Shown here: positions 54,647 through 63,631 of the stretch, in pieces | Numbering within the stretch: the stretch's first letter is position 1 | Layout: every line of letters begins with the position of its first letter | Assembly (NCBI RefSeq): GCF_900130025.1 | Contig: NZ_FQXR01000003.1 | Coordinates: 284,444-348,443, forward strand | Direction: 5' to 3' | Source of the DNA: Sporanaerobacter acetigenes DSM 13106 | GTDB taxonomy: Bacteria; Bacillota; Clostridia; Tissierellales; Sporanaerobacteraceae | DNA length: 64,000 bases | Position numbers and translations under genes: made by a program | The notes under the pieces: model-generated | Seen by the model: only the letters and a program-made list of their open reading frames with translations | The model's database searches: none | What the model was told of the DNA's origin: nothing

Positions 54647-55011
54647 TTTTCTATCGATCCTTCCTTTATTTTTATACCTTCTAAGCCACTTTTATAAAGT
54701 TTCCCAGATGCTGTATACATGGTATCCGTAGTAAACAATACAGTTAATTTATTGTTTTTAGCTAACTCAATTAAATCACTACTAGGAAACTTGCCTCTTA
54801 CAAAAACTATGGCAGGTAAATCCATCATTTCAGCAGTTCTTATAACTTGCGGATTATTAAGACCCGTAAGCAGTACAGTATCCTCGTTCACATAAGCCAA
54901 CACATCACTCATTAAGTCTGAACTAAAAGCATATAAAACCTCTTTGTCTAGATATTCTTCTCCAACTATAACCTTTGCCTCCAATATCTCTTGAATTTCT
55001 CTTAATTTCAA
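54643..55011 (-). CDS. DRTGG-domain protein, copy 2
   Basis: 122 residues, related to 52598-52930, with LREIQEILEAKVIVGEEYLD and RTAEMMDLPAIVFVRG. TTG start after GGAGGTG. First gene of the cluster DRTGG-RsbW-hydrogenase-like-DRTGG-PHP-HATPase. Confidence 0.8.
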   Translation of the reverse strand: MKLREIQEILEAKVIVGEEYLDKEVLYAFSSDLMSDVLAYVNEDTVLLTGLNNPQVIRTAEMMDLPAIVFVRGKFPSSDLIELAKNNKLTVLFTTDTMYTASGKLYKSGLEGIKIKEGSIEK

Positions 55012-55035
55012 GTAGACACCTCCTCAAAACTTATT

Positions 55036-56085
55036 TTATAGTAAACTTAATTGAAGCGGATCATTTGGATAAATAAAATTTGAAACTGTAATTCCCAGCA
55101 GTCTAATCCTTTTATTTAGTGAAAACTTATTTCTAAATATAAAAAGACTTATTTCATATATAGTTTCATATTCATCTGTAGGAATATTCAATGTAATGCT
55201 CCTAGTTTCAGTTGAAAAATCCTCATACTTAAGCTTTACAGTTATGGTTCTTGCCAAGAAACCTTTGTGCTCCAATTTGTAGGAAATGTTTAGCGAATAT
55301 TCTTGCAACTTTGCGTACATAAACTCCATATCTAAAGTATCTTTAACAAAAGTTTCTTCCTCACCAATTGATTGACTAGCAATATTCATTTCTACGGGTC
55401 TATTATCAATTCCCATAGAAAACTCAAAAAGTTCCTCTCCTCTCTTGCCAAATTTATCAATCAATACGTTTACATCATAATTTTGAAGATCTCCTATGGT
55501 GTATATCCCCAATTTGTTCAGTTCCCTTTCTGTTTTGGGCCCTATTCCCCACAATTTTCTCAAAGAAAGTGGCTTTAAAAAAGCTACTGCTTCTTCTTCC
55601 TTAATGATAGTCAAACCATTTGGCTTTTTTGTATCAGATGCAATTTTCGCCAAAAGTTTATTTACGGATATCCCTACAGAAGCTGTCAAATCCAATTCAT
55701 CCTTTATATTTCTTTTTATATTCATTGCTGTACTTAAAGGTTCTTTCCCCGTTATATCAATAAAAGCTTCATCTATAGAAACAGGTTCTATTGTATGACT
55801 ATATCTTCTAAATATATCATTTATGCTTCTTGAAACTTCTTTATATTTTTTCATATTTACCGGAAGAAATATCGCTTCTGGGCAGAGTTTTTTCGCCATA
55901 GCTATAGACATAGCAGAATGAACCCCATATTTTCTCGCCTCATAAGAAGCAGTAGAGACTACCCCTCTATTTTCCAAACTACCTCCCACAATCACAGGCT
56001 TATTTTTAAGTTTCTTGTCATCTCTTTGTTCTACCGAAGCAAAAAACGCATCCATATCCACATGAATGATAGTACTACTATTCAT
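55036..56085 (-). CDS. dinB: DNA polymerase IV (Y family)
   Basis: 349 residues: IIHVDMDAFFASVEQRD, YEARKYGVHSAM, SIDEAFIDITG (catalytic D-E), helix-hairpin-helix KLWGIGPKTERELNKLG and the little-finger domain. Translesion synthesis. ATG at 56085. Confidence 0.96.
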   Translation of the reverse strand: MNSSTIIHVDMDAFFASVEQRDDKKLKNKPVIVGGSLENRGVVSTASYEARKYGVHSAMSIAMAKKLCPEAIFLPVNMKKYKEVSRSINDIFRRYSHTIEPVSIDEAFIDITGKEPLSTAMNIKRNIKDELDLTASVGISVNKLLAKIASDTKKPNGLTIIKEEEAVAFLKPLSLRKLWGIGPKTERELNKLGIYTIGDLQNYDVNVLIDKFGKRGEELFEFSMGIDNRPVEMNIASQSIGEEETFVKDTLDMEFMYAKLQEYSLNISYKLEHKGFLARTITVKLKYEDFSTETRSITLNIPTDEYETIYEISLFIFRNKFSLNKRIRLLGITVSNFIYPNDPLQLSLL

Positions 56086-56154
56086 AAAATCACACCTTAG
56101 TATTTATTGGCTAAATTCCTATTCCAAGACACTAAAAAATTGATTTTACTAAAC

Positions 56155-56739
56155 TCACTTATCAAAAAAGATTGACTTTATCACTGCAAAATACTCTCTT
56201 ATATATTGTGGAACAACAATTGATATGGGGGTCTTTGCAGGCAATCCATAGGGAATCATACCCAATCTTTTAGCCAAGAACTTTGCTCTAAATATATGAT
56301 ATTTGTTGGTAGCAAGTAAAACTTTTACATTTTCTTTATCATCTAATTGCTTAATTTTTTCCAAGCTAAATTGTAGGTTCTCAAAAGTAGAAGTAGATTT
56401 ATCTTCAATGATTACACTATCTTTGTCAATTCCATTGTCTACTAAGTATTTTTTCATTGCCTGTGCCTCTGATATATCCTCATCCATACCTTGTCCACCT
56501 GATACTATTACTTTTACGTCTTTATTTTCACTTAAATACTCTTTTGCAAATTTAAGTCTTTCCAATAGTGCCGGTGAAGGTTTTTCTCCATAAAGTCTAG
56601 CTCCCAAAACTATAACATAATCAACCTTATCTACTGTTTTCCTACTTCCTTCAACAATCATCAAGACTTCAACAATAAAAAAAGATACCAATACTATTAA
56701 TGCCAAAGTAGTTATTGTTTTAAGTGTTATTTTCTTCAT
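56155..56739 (-). CDS. YdcF/SanA-family DUF218 membrane protein
   Basis: About 194 residues: one TM helix (IVLVSFFIVEVLMIV), then the DUF218 Rossmann-like domain with DYVIVLGARL, VSGGQGMDEDISEA and ATNKYHIFRA. Family members affect envelope integrity; substrate unknown. ATG 56739 follows AAAGGAAAAA. Between 56740 and 56956 nothing else is recognised. Confidence 0.86.
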   Translation of the reverse strand: MKKITLKTITTLALIVLVSFFIVEVLMIVEGSRKTVDKVDYVIVLGARLYGEKPSPALLERLKFAKEYLSENKDVKVIVSGGQGMDEDISEAQAMKKYLVDNGIDKDSVIIEDKSTSTFENLQFSLEKIKQLDDKENVKVLLATNKYHIFRAKFLAKRLGMIPYGLPAKTPISIVVPQYIREYFAVIKSIFFDK

Positions 56740-56956
56740 TTGCTTTTTCCTTTCTTTTTTGATTGTTCCAGTAATTAAGATGATCAAAAACCAAATCCTA
56801 TAAATATCTCCCTATTCTTATTATATATACGCTTAATACTATATTAGCATATAATTTATAAATTTCATTATATCTTTTAATATCCTAGTACACAAGCTTA
56901 TATCTTGCAGAAGAAGCAAAATTTCTAAGGAAAACTAGAACTTTTCTATTTATTAT

Positions 56957-57005
56957 AAAAAAGACGTCTAACTGCTAATTAATTTTAGCAATTAAACGTC
57001 TTTTT
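56957..57005 (-). terminator. Terminator of tRNA-Leu(GAG)
   Basis: A 17-bp stem with two G-U pairs (AGACGTTTAATTGCTAA with TTAGCAGTTAGACGTCT, minus strand) and T6. Confidence 0.85.
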
Positions 57006-57014
57006 ATTTCTTAG

Positions 57015-57099
57015 TGGTGCAGGAGAAGGGATTTGAACCCTCAAGGCTATTGCCATACGCCCCTCAAACGTACGTGTCTGCCAATTCCACCACTCCTGC
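57015..57099 (-). tRNA. tRNA-Leu (anticodon GAG)
   Basis: 85 nt with encoded CCA. Acceptor GCAGGAG/CTCCTGC, D arm with AATTGGCAGAC, anticodon arm TACGT-TTGAGGG-GCGTA giving GAG, long class-II variable arm and T loop TTCAAAT. Reads CUU/CUC codons. Confidence 0.92.
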
Positions 57100-57121
57100 A
57101 ATTTTAACATATCCACTATAT

Positions 57122-57149
57122 ATTATAATGATTTTTGGCAATTTATCAA
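57122..57149 (-). promoter_or_regulatory. Promoter of tRNA-Leu(GAG)
   Basis: TTGATA (57149-57144) and TATAAT (57127-57122) with 16 bp between them, ending about 20 bp before the tRNA. Confidence 0.65.
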
Positions 57150-57152
57150 CAG

Positions 57153-58901
57153 TTATTTTTGTTGATATTTCTTTGGAATATACCATTCTTCAATATTGTC
57201 GTATATATTGTAAAATTGTGGTTCTATATTTCCTTTTACTTTTTTGTCTAAAAGCAAAGCTTTATTTCTAAAAAAAAGACTCACATAGGGCAATTCTTCA
57301 ACTATTTTAGTTTCCAATTTGTCATAGGCATTCTTTTTCATTTCTCTATCAGGAGCACTAAAGGCTTCTACCAACAATTCGTCCATCTCTTCATCTTGAT
57401 ATCTGATGAAATTGGTTCCATATTGAATTTGGGATGAATGAAAAGCAAAAGACAAATCTGGGACGCTGGACAATTGCCATCCCAACAAGGCTACATCAAA
57501 ATTTCCTCTATCTAACTTTCCTCTAAATGTTTCCCAATCATTTTCTATCATTTCTTCAGTGAGCTTGTCAGGAATTTCTTCAGCATAATCTTTTATCACT
57601 TCAATTCCTATTTGTCTTAAATTTTCTGCTATCATCTCTGCAGTTTTAAATCTCAATGGGTTGTAGGAATTTGTAGATAGCCTTATGGAAAGTTTGTTTC
57701 CATTTTCATCTTCACATATTCCGTCCCCATCTCTATCTATCCATCCAGCTTTATCTAATACTTCTTTGGCCTTCGATTTGTTGTAGCCATATATGCTAGC
57801 TTCTTGATTAAGTAGCCAAGAATCTGGATGTATAGGCAAATCAGTTTGTGTAGCGTGACCTAAATATACTTTTTGAATTATAGCTTGTCTATCTATTCCA
57901 TAGGCAATAGCCTTTCTTATAGCTAATCCACTTTCATCAGCAAATATTTTATTTTTGAAACTGAAAGCTAAAAACTCATAATTTTGTGAAACATATTCAT
58001 ATATTTTTACTCTGTCCTTTTGTGTATACTTTTCCCAATCAACATCAACAGTATTGGCCAAATCAACTTGCCCTGTTTCAAAAGCTGTAAGAGACAATTC
58101 TTCATCATCTAGCACTCTGCCAACAATTGTATCAATATAGGGTCTTCCCTTCCACCATTCTTCATTAGCAACTAATTTTATAGTTTTAAGCTTTTCATAT
58201 TGATTAAATTTATATGGTCCAGTCCCAATTGGATTGTATTCTTCAGCACTTAAAGCATTTATATATGAAGCTTTCTCATTTTTCCCTGTAAATTGATGTT
58301 TAGGTATGATTGGAAAAGTCAAAATTTCTAGTGCATTGCTATAAGCTCTGTCAAAATATATCTCTAAATTGTAATCATCTATTATTTTCACATTTAAAAT
58401 ATGTCTTATATCAGAAGTACTGAAAGGTTTTATTCCATTAAGTATCAAATCTTTATAAGCCGATTCACCACTTCCATATTTAATAGTATTTATAGTAAAA
58501 ACCACATCATCTGCTGTAAACTTCTCCCCATCATGCCAATACACATCATCTTTAAGTCTAATATCTACAGTTTTTCCTTCATCTCTTATTGAGTAATCTT
58601 CAGCAAGACAATTTTCTATATTTAAATTTCTATCTAATTGAAACAAGCTCTCAAAAATTAATTTGCTAAAATTATAAAAACTTGCATTCTCACTTAAAAG
58701 AGGATTTAATGATTTAATTGTCGTAATAGGTACTACCACTTCTCCCCCATATTCTGGTTCATCACTTTCATTGGCAACTGTTTCACTTTTATCTTCTAAT
58801 GCTTCGATATTCTTTTCTATCTTTGCCTTATTTTCACATCCTGTCATAAATGACAAAAAAATTATTGTCAGTACTAGAAATAATAATAGCTTTTTTTTCA
58901 A
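57153..58901 (-). CDS. Peptide/oligopeptide ABC transporter substrate-binding lipoprotein
   Basis: 582 residues, SBP family 5. Lipobox MTGC at about 18-21, then VVVPITTIKSLNPLLSENAS, the family motif around FTADDVVFTINTIKYGSGES and VYLGHATQTDLPIHPDS. Captures peptides for import. No permease or ATPase genes are adjacent, so it is an orphan receptor or uses a distant system. Confidence 0.9.
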   Translation of the reverse strand: MKKKLLLFLVLTIIFLSFMTGCENKAKIEKNIEALEDKSETVANESDEPEYGGEVVVPITTIKSLNPLLSENASFYNFSKLIFESLFQLDRNLNIENCLAEDYSIRDEGKTVDIRLKDDVYWHDGEKFTADDVVFTINTIKYGSGESAYKDLILNGIKPFSTSDIRHILNVKIIDDYNLEIYFDRAYSNALEILTFPIIPKHQFTGKNEKASYINALSAEEYNPIGTGPYKFNQYEKLKTIKLVANEEWWKGRPYIDTIVGRVLDDEELSLTAFETGQVDLANTVDVDWEKYTQKDRVKIYEYVSQNYEFLAFSFKNKIFADESGLAIRKAIAYGIDRQAIIQKVYLGHATQTDLPIHPDSWLLNQEASIYGYNKSKAKEVLDKAGWIDRDGDGICEDENGNKLSIRLSTNSYNPLRFKTAEMIAENLRQIGIEVIKDYAEEIPDKLTEEMIENDWETFRGKLDRGNFDVALLGWQLSSVPDLSFAFHSSQIQYGTNFIRYQDEEMDELLVEAFSAPDREMKKNAYDKLETKIVEELPYVSLFFRNKALLLDKKVKGNIEPQFYNIYDNIEEWYIPKKYQQK

Positions 58902-58925
58902 CGCTTTTTCCCCCTCATGTTCAAA

Positions 58926-59579
58926 CTAAACATCAATATAATTTTCAAACATTTTAATGAATGTACTTTTTATATTTTTCTTGAAATTATATCTAGATGA
59001 ACTTTCCATGTCAAAAGTATTTTTGTAAATTTTTTTATACATTTCATAATTTTTAAGTACCTTTTCTACATAATCACTAGTTTCTTTGAAAGGTATATAA
59101 TCTAAACTTTTCCCATCTTCGCTATATCTATCATCTTTAAGCCATTTATTTACATTGCCACTTCCTCCATTGTATGCTGCCAATATAAGCTGTAAATTCC
59201 CATTGAACTCATCTGTAAGAACACTTAAATACCAACAGCCAATCCTTATATTTATCTCTGGATCATATAAGGATTCTAATGTAAAATCCTGTATATCTAT
59301 TTTTTCAGAAGCCCAATTTCCTGTAGTTGGTGAAATTTGCATGAGCCCTCGTGCATCTTTTTTAGATACGGCAAATGTATCATATTTGCTCTCTACATTG
59401 ATTATGGCAGCAACTAGGTGAGAATCTATATTATAGTGCTGTGAATACTTTTTTATATAATTTTCATAATTAATTGGATATATGATTTTTACAACTAGCT
59501 TTATACTTATAAACAATAATACAGCAATCAATATGCAAATGAAAAATTTCTTGATTTTATGATTAAATAGCCTTGCCAA
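58926..59579 (-). CDS. Lytic transglycosylase (SLT domain)
   Basis: About 217 residues: TM anchor (FFICILIAVLLFISIKLVV), SLT domain with catalytic Glu in VESKYDTFAVSKKDARGLMQ, GNLQLILAAYNGGSGNV and DYVEKV. Cleaves glycan strands. TTG 59579 is favoured (GGAGG at 8 bp); GTG 59594 overlaps that site. Follows coaE. Confidence 0.9.
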   Translation of the reverse strand: MARLFNHKIKKFFICILIAVLLFISIKLVVKIIYPINYENYIKKYSQHYNIDSHLVAAIINVESKYDTFAVSKKDARGLMQISPTTGNWASEKIDIQDFTLESLYDPEINIRIGCWYLSVLTDEFNGNLQLILAAYNGGSGNVNKWLKDDRYSEDGKSLDYIPFKETSDYVEKVLKNYEMYKKIYKNTFDMESSSRYNFKKNIKSTFIKMFENYIDV

Positions 59580-59597
59580 GTTATATACCTCCACTAT

Positions 59598-60215
59598 CTA
59601 TTTGAGACTTTTTGTGAGAATTTCTACTTTTTCTTTAAGTTCTTCCAAACTTCCACTGTTGTTTATGATTTTATCTGCATATTTTTTCTTATATTCCATA
59701 GACATTTGTGCTCTCATTCTAGCCAAAGCTTCTTCATCGGAAAAACCATCTCTTTTTTTAAGCCTTTCCAATTGCGTTTTTTCATCTACATAAACTAGCC
59801 ATATTTCATCTATATTGATTCCTTTTGCTTTAATTTTTTCAAGTTCTTCAACCAAAAGAGGAATATCTAAAAAAATAAACTTTTCTATTTTAGAATATTT
59901 GTCTACTTCATCCTTTATAGCTTGAAAAATCCTAGGATGAACTATACTATTTAATCTTTTTCTCATATTTCCATCTTGAAATGTCAATTTTCCTAACTCT
60001 ATTCTATCAATAGACAAATCTTCATTTAATATTCTTTCTCCAAACTCATCTACAATATCCATATATGCAGGTTCTCCTACACATACTACTTTTCTTGCTA
60101 TTTTATCTGCATCTATGACCTTAAATCCTTTTCCCATTAAAAGGTTTGTAACTGTACTCTTACCTGAAGCAATTCCTCCAGTTAAACCAATTATCTTGCA
60201 ACTACTTTGTTTCAT
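59598..60215 (-). CDS. coaE: Dephospho-CoA kinase
   Basis: 205 residues: Walker A GLTGGIASGKST (9-20), DADKIARKV, DIPLLVEE and LIDEIWLVYVD-like NIDEIWLVYVD. Last step of coenzyme A synthesis. Overlaps the polA stop by 14 bp, implying translational coupling. Confidence 0.96.
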   Translation of the reverse strand: MKQSSCKIIGLTGGIASGKSTVTNLLMGKGFKVIDADKIARKVVCVGEPAYMDIVDEFGERILNEDLSIDRIELGKLTFQDGNMRKRLNSIVHPRIFQAIKDEVDKYSKIEKFIFLDIPLLVEELEKIKAKGINIDEIWLVYVDEKTQLERLKKRDGFSDEEALARMRAQMSMEYKKKYADKIINNSGSLEELKEKVEILTKSLK

Positions 60216-62883
60216 ACCAGCTATCTCCCATCATTATATCTACTTTCAATGGCACATTTAGTTTTATAGAGCTTTCCATTGTATTCTTTAGAATTTCTTT
60301 TACCTCATCTTTTTCATCTTTATATGTCTCTATGATGAGTTCATCATGAACTTGAAGTATAAGCTTGGATTTTAAATTTCTCAATTTAAGTTCTTTATAT
60401 ACCCTTACCATGGCAACTTTTATAATATCTGCCGCACTTCCTTGAATAGGAGTATTCATGGCAACTCTTTCTCCAAAAGATCTGACTACATAGTTTCTAG
60501 ATTTCAATTCAGGAAGATATCTTCTCCTATTCAATATAGTTTCTACATAGCCTTCTTTCTTCCCAGATTCCACGATTTCCTCCATGTACTCCTTTACTTT
60601 CTTGTAATTTTTCAGATAATTGTCTATATATTCTTTTGCCTCTTTTCTAGAGATATTTAAATCCCTTGACAATCCATAGTCACTAATTCCATATACAATT
60701 CCAAAATTCACTGCTTTTGCTCTGCTTCTCATAATAGATGTGACTTCTTCTTTAGGTACATTAAATACTTCACTAGCAGTTTTGGTATGAATATCTTCAT
60801 TGTTATAAAATGCTTCTTTTAATTTTGGATCATCTGAAATATGAGCCAATACTCTCAATTCAATTTGTGAATAATCCCCATCTATTAAAATATAATCTTC
60901 ATCCTGTGGAACAAAAGCTTTCCTTATTTTTCTTCCTTCCTCTGTTTTTACAGGTATATTCTGCAGATTTGGCTCCGTACTACTAATCCTCCCTGTATTA
61001 GTTACAGTCTGATTGAAACTGGAATGTATTCTATCTGTATTTTCATCTACAAGATTCATAAGTCCATCAATATATGTGGATTTTAATTTTACAATTTGTC
61101 TATACTTCAATATATTTTCCACAATAGGATGTTTGTCTTTTAGTTTATCTAATACTTCTGCATCTGTTGAATACCCTGTTTTCGTCTTTTTTATAACCGG
61201 TAAATCTAATTTATCAAACAATATTTCTCCCAATTGTTTAGGCGAATTTATATTGAATTCTTCTCCTGCCAATTCATATATTTCCTTTGTCAAATTGTCT
61301 ATTTCCTTGTCAAATTCACTTCCTAGTTCTTTTAGTATTTCTACATCAATTTTAAAACCATAGTATTCCATACTAGCTAATACTTCTGCGAGAGGGAGTT
61401 CCACATCAGAGTAAAGTTCTTTCATACCTTGGCCTTCAATGATTCCAATAATCTTATCTTCTAACATATATACTAAATCCAATATTTTAGCAAAATATTG
61501 TCCTCTTTCATCTACAGATAAAACTTTATAAGTTTTTTTATTTTTACCTTTTCCCAATAGTTCTTCTTCCTTTTCTATATTGAGATTTAAATACTCATTG
61601 CTCAATTTAGAAATGCTATAGTCCGTTTCAGATGGATTTATTAAGTACTCACCTATCATGCTATCAAAAGTTATAGAACTAATTTTTATACCCAATTTAA
61701 AAAGGCCTAGTATATCATTTTTTATATTGTGTCCTGAAACCAATATGTCTTCTCTTTCAAATATATCTTTAAAGCTATTTTGAAAATTTAATAACAGTTC
61801 GTTTCCATCAAAATTTATATAATAAGTGCTATGTTCTTTCGGCTTAATTGCAATTCCCAGTATTTCAGATTTAAGAATATTCTCATCTCCGTATACAAAT
61901 TTAAAGGCAAATTCTTTTGATTTAAGTATTTCATCAATAATTTTTTGAAATTTATCTTCACTTTCTATTAATATAAATTCTGATGAATAATATTCTATAT
62001 TTATCTCAATTTTATCTTTTGGTATTTTTTCTATCAATGATTTAAATTCCAATTTCTCATAGAGTCCTTTTAATCTTTCCCAATCTGGTTCTTCATATTT
62101 TAGTTCTTCTAAATTTAATTCCAATGGAACACTTGTGACAATTTCCGCTAACCTTCTGCTTAAAAAGGCTTGTTGCTTATATTCTATGAGAGACTCTTTT
62201 AATTTATTTCCACTTACTTCTTCTATATTTTCATATATATTTTCTATAGAACCAAATTGTTTCAACAACTTAAGTCCTGTTTTTTCTCCTATACCAGGAA
62301 CTCCAGGTATATTGTCTGATTTATCTCCCATAAGTCCTTTCAAATCTATGAATTGTTCTGGAGTTATGCCGTACTTGTCAATCATGGCTTCTTTGTCAAA
62401 CACTTCTAGTTCTGTTATACCTTTTTTAGTCACTAGTACTTTAGATTTATCTGAAGCTAATTGTAAGTAATCTCTATCTCCAGAAACCAATATGACATTT
62501 AAATTTTTTTCTTCTCCAAATCTAGCAACAGTTCCTGCTATATCATCTGCTTCATATCCTTCAATCTCTATTTGATTTATATTCATTGCCTTAAGTACTT
62601 CTTTTAATATTGGAAACTGCAATGATAATTCATTTGGTGCTTTTTGTCTATTAGCCTTATATAAATCAAATTCTAAATGTCTAAAGGTCGGAGCTTTCAT
62701 GTCAAATGCAACACATAAATATTTAGGATTGTATTCATCTGTTATTTTATATAGCATAGTCAAAAAACCATATACTCCATTTGTATAAATCCCATCTTTT
62801 GTTGACAACAATGGTAATGCATAAAAAGCTCTATGTAATAAACTACTGCCATCTATTATGATCAAAGTCTCTTTATCCAACAA
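60202..62883 (-). CDS. polA: DNA polymerase I with probably inactive 3'-5' exonuclease
   Basis: About 893 residues. 5'-3' exonuclease (1-290, FDMKAPTFRHLEFDLYKANR and KGLMGDKSDNIPGVPGIG). The middle domain lacks the DxE metal motif at its expected start (FAFKFVYGDEN), as in several Firmicutes. Polymerase domain with DGDYSQIELRVLAHIS, RSRAKAVNFGIVYG and QVHDELIIE. TTG at 62883 or 62880 fits AAGGGG better than ATG 62889, which touches it. Confidence 0.95.
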   Translation of the reverse strand: MLDKETLIIIDGSSLLHRAFYALPLLSTKDGIYTNGVYGFLTMLYKITDEYNPKYLCVAFDMKAPTFRHLEFDLYKANRQKAPNELSLQFPILKEVLKAMNINQIEIEGYEADDIAGTVARFGEEKNLNVILVSGDRDYLQLASDKSKVLVTKKGITELEVFDKEAMIDKYGITPEQFIDLKGLMGDKSDNIPGVPGIGEKTGLKLLKQFGSIENIYENIEEVSGNKLKESLIEYKQQAFLSRRLAEIVTSVPLELNLEELKYEEPDWERLKGLYEKLEFKSLIEKIPKDKIEINIEYYSSEFILIESEDKFQKIIDEILKSKEFAFKFVYGDENILKSEILGIAIKPKEHSTYYINFDGNELLLNFQNSFKDIFEREDILVSGHNIKNDILGLFKLGIKISSITFDSMIGEYLINPSETDYSISKLSNEYLNLNIEKEEELLGKGKNKKTYKVLSVDERGQYFAKILDLVYMLEDKIIGIIEGQGMKELYSDVELPLAEVLASMEYYGFKIDVEILKELGSEFDKEIDNLTKEIYELAGEEFNINSPKQLGEILFDKLDLPVIKKTKTGYSTDAEVLDKLKDKHPIVENILKYRQIVKLKSTYIDGLMNLVDENTDRIHSSFNQTVTNTGRISSTEPNLQNIPVKTEEGRKIRKAFVPQDEDYILIDGDYSQIELRVLAHISDDPKLKEAFYNNEDIHTKTASEVFNVPKEEVTSIMRSRAKAVNFGIVYGISDYGLSRDLNISRKEAKEYIDNYLKNYKKVKEYMEEIVESGKKEGYVETILNRRRYLPELKSRNYVVRSFGERVAMNTPIQGSAADIIKVAMVRVYKELKLRNLKSKLILQVHDELIIETYKDEKDEVKEILKNTMESSIKLNVPLKVDIMMGDSWYETK

Positions 62884-63020
62884 AATCATCCCCTTAAAAT
62901 TTATGATTGACCGCTAAGCATATATTAAGTATATATGAAAAAAGTTATTCAGTAAATAATTTAAATAAAATACTTGCATTTTATTCTGTTTTATGGTACT
63001 ATAATTTTTGTGGTTGACAA

Positions 63021-63109
63021 GCCGAAGTGATGGAATTGGCAGACGTGCTGGACTCAAAATCCAGTGGGGCTTAAACCTCGTGCGGGTTCGACTCCCGCCT
63101 TCGGCACCA
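63021..63109 (+). tRNA. tRNA-Leu (anticodon CAA)
   Basis: 89 nt, plus strand, with encoded CCA. Acceptor GCCGAAG/CTTCGGC, D arm AATTGGCAGAC, anticodon arm CTGGA-CTCAAAA-TCCAG (CAA, reads UUG), long variable arm, T loop TTCGACT. A weak -35/-10 pair TTGCAT-N17-TACTAT lies at 62974-63002. Confidence 0.96.
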
Positions 63110-63117
63110 TCAAATTT

Positions 63118-63150
63118 AGCTCTATAGTTTAAACTATAGAGCTTTTTTTT
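63118..63150 (+). terminator. Terminator of tRNA-Leu(CAA)
   Basis: AGCTCTATAGTTT / AAACTATAGAGCT is a perfect 13-bp palindrome followed by seven or more T. Confidence 0.9.
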
Positions 63151-63297
63151 ATTACCACATCGCCCTTATGCCGTAAGTATTTCTACTCTCAGTTTGCATT
63201 TATGCTATTTTTATTCTTTCTAGATTTAAATATTCTTTATATATTACGTTGTATATGTTTTTAGATAAAAAACACAATTCTTTTATTTATATGATAT

Positions 63298-63436
63298 AAA
63301 AAAGAAAAACTTAGCTAATGCTAAGCAAAAATTCGCCACCCACTTATACAAGGTGGCGTACTCTTTTTGTTTAAAGATAGATATTTAAAAAGCGTATTGC
63401 AATGCAATTATGATACCCCTAATTATAGGGGTATCA
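63298..63436 (-). terminator. Cluster of three hairpins downstream of the ABC remnant
   Basis: On the minus strand, in order: ATGATACCCCTA/TAGGGGTATCAT (63409-63436), CGCCACC/GGTGGCG (63334-63358) and CTTAGC-ATTA-GCTAAG (63310-63325). The last is followed by a long T-run to 63298, a good intrinsic terminator. The rest of 63151-63442 shows no gene. Confidence 0.6.
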
Positions 63437-63442
63437 TAGAGT

Positions 63443-63618
63443 TTAACGTTCACATATAAATATTCCATCATGAATTCTCCATACTACATCTGATTGTTTT
63501 GCTATATCCATATCATGGGTAACAATGATTATGCAAAAATCTTGTTTATGTGCCAGTTCTAGCAATAGCAACTCTTTTATATCTATAATATAAATTCTTC
63601 ATCTCAAGCTTTACCAAT
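63443..63618 (-). pseudogene. Internally deleted ABC transporter ATP-binding protein remnant
   Basis: A TTG (63618) behind AGGGAGGGAG starts VKLEMKNLYYRYK, a typical N-terminus of a MacB/LolD-like ATPase. It runs straight into RVAIAR, normally next to the LSGGQ signature, and then in another frame into ELAHKQDFCIIIVTHDMD and WRIHDGIFICER before TAA at 63443. Walker A, Q-loop, signature and Walker B are gone. Short retained blocks indicate at least two deletions. The FtsX-like permease precedes it. Confidence 0.75.
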
Positions 63619-63631
63619 ATACTCCCTCCCT

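Noticed and set aside
63118..63436. Possible CRISPR-like repeats
   Set aside because: The repeats are distinct hairpins of different sequence, not spaced direct repeats.
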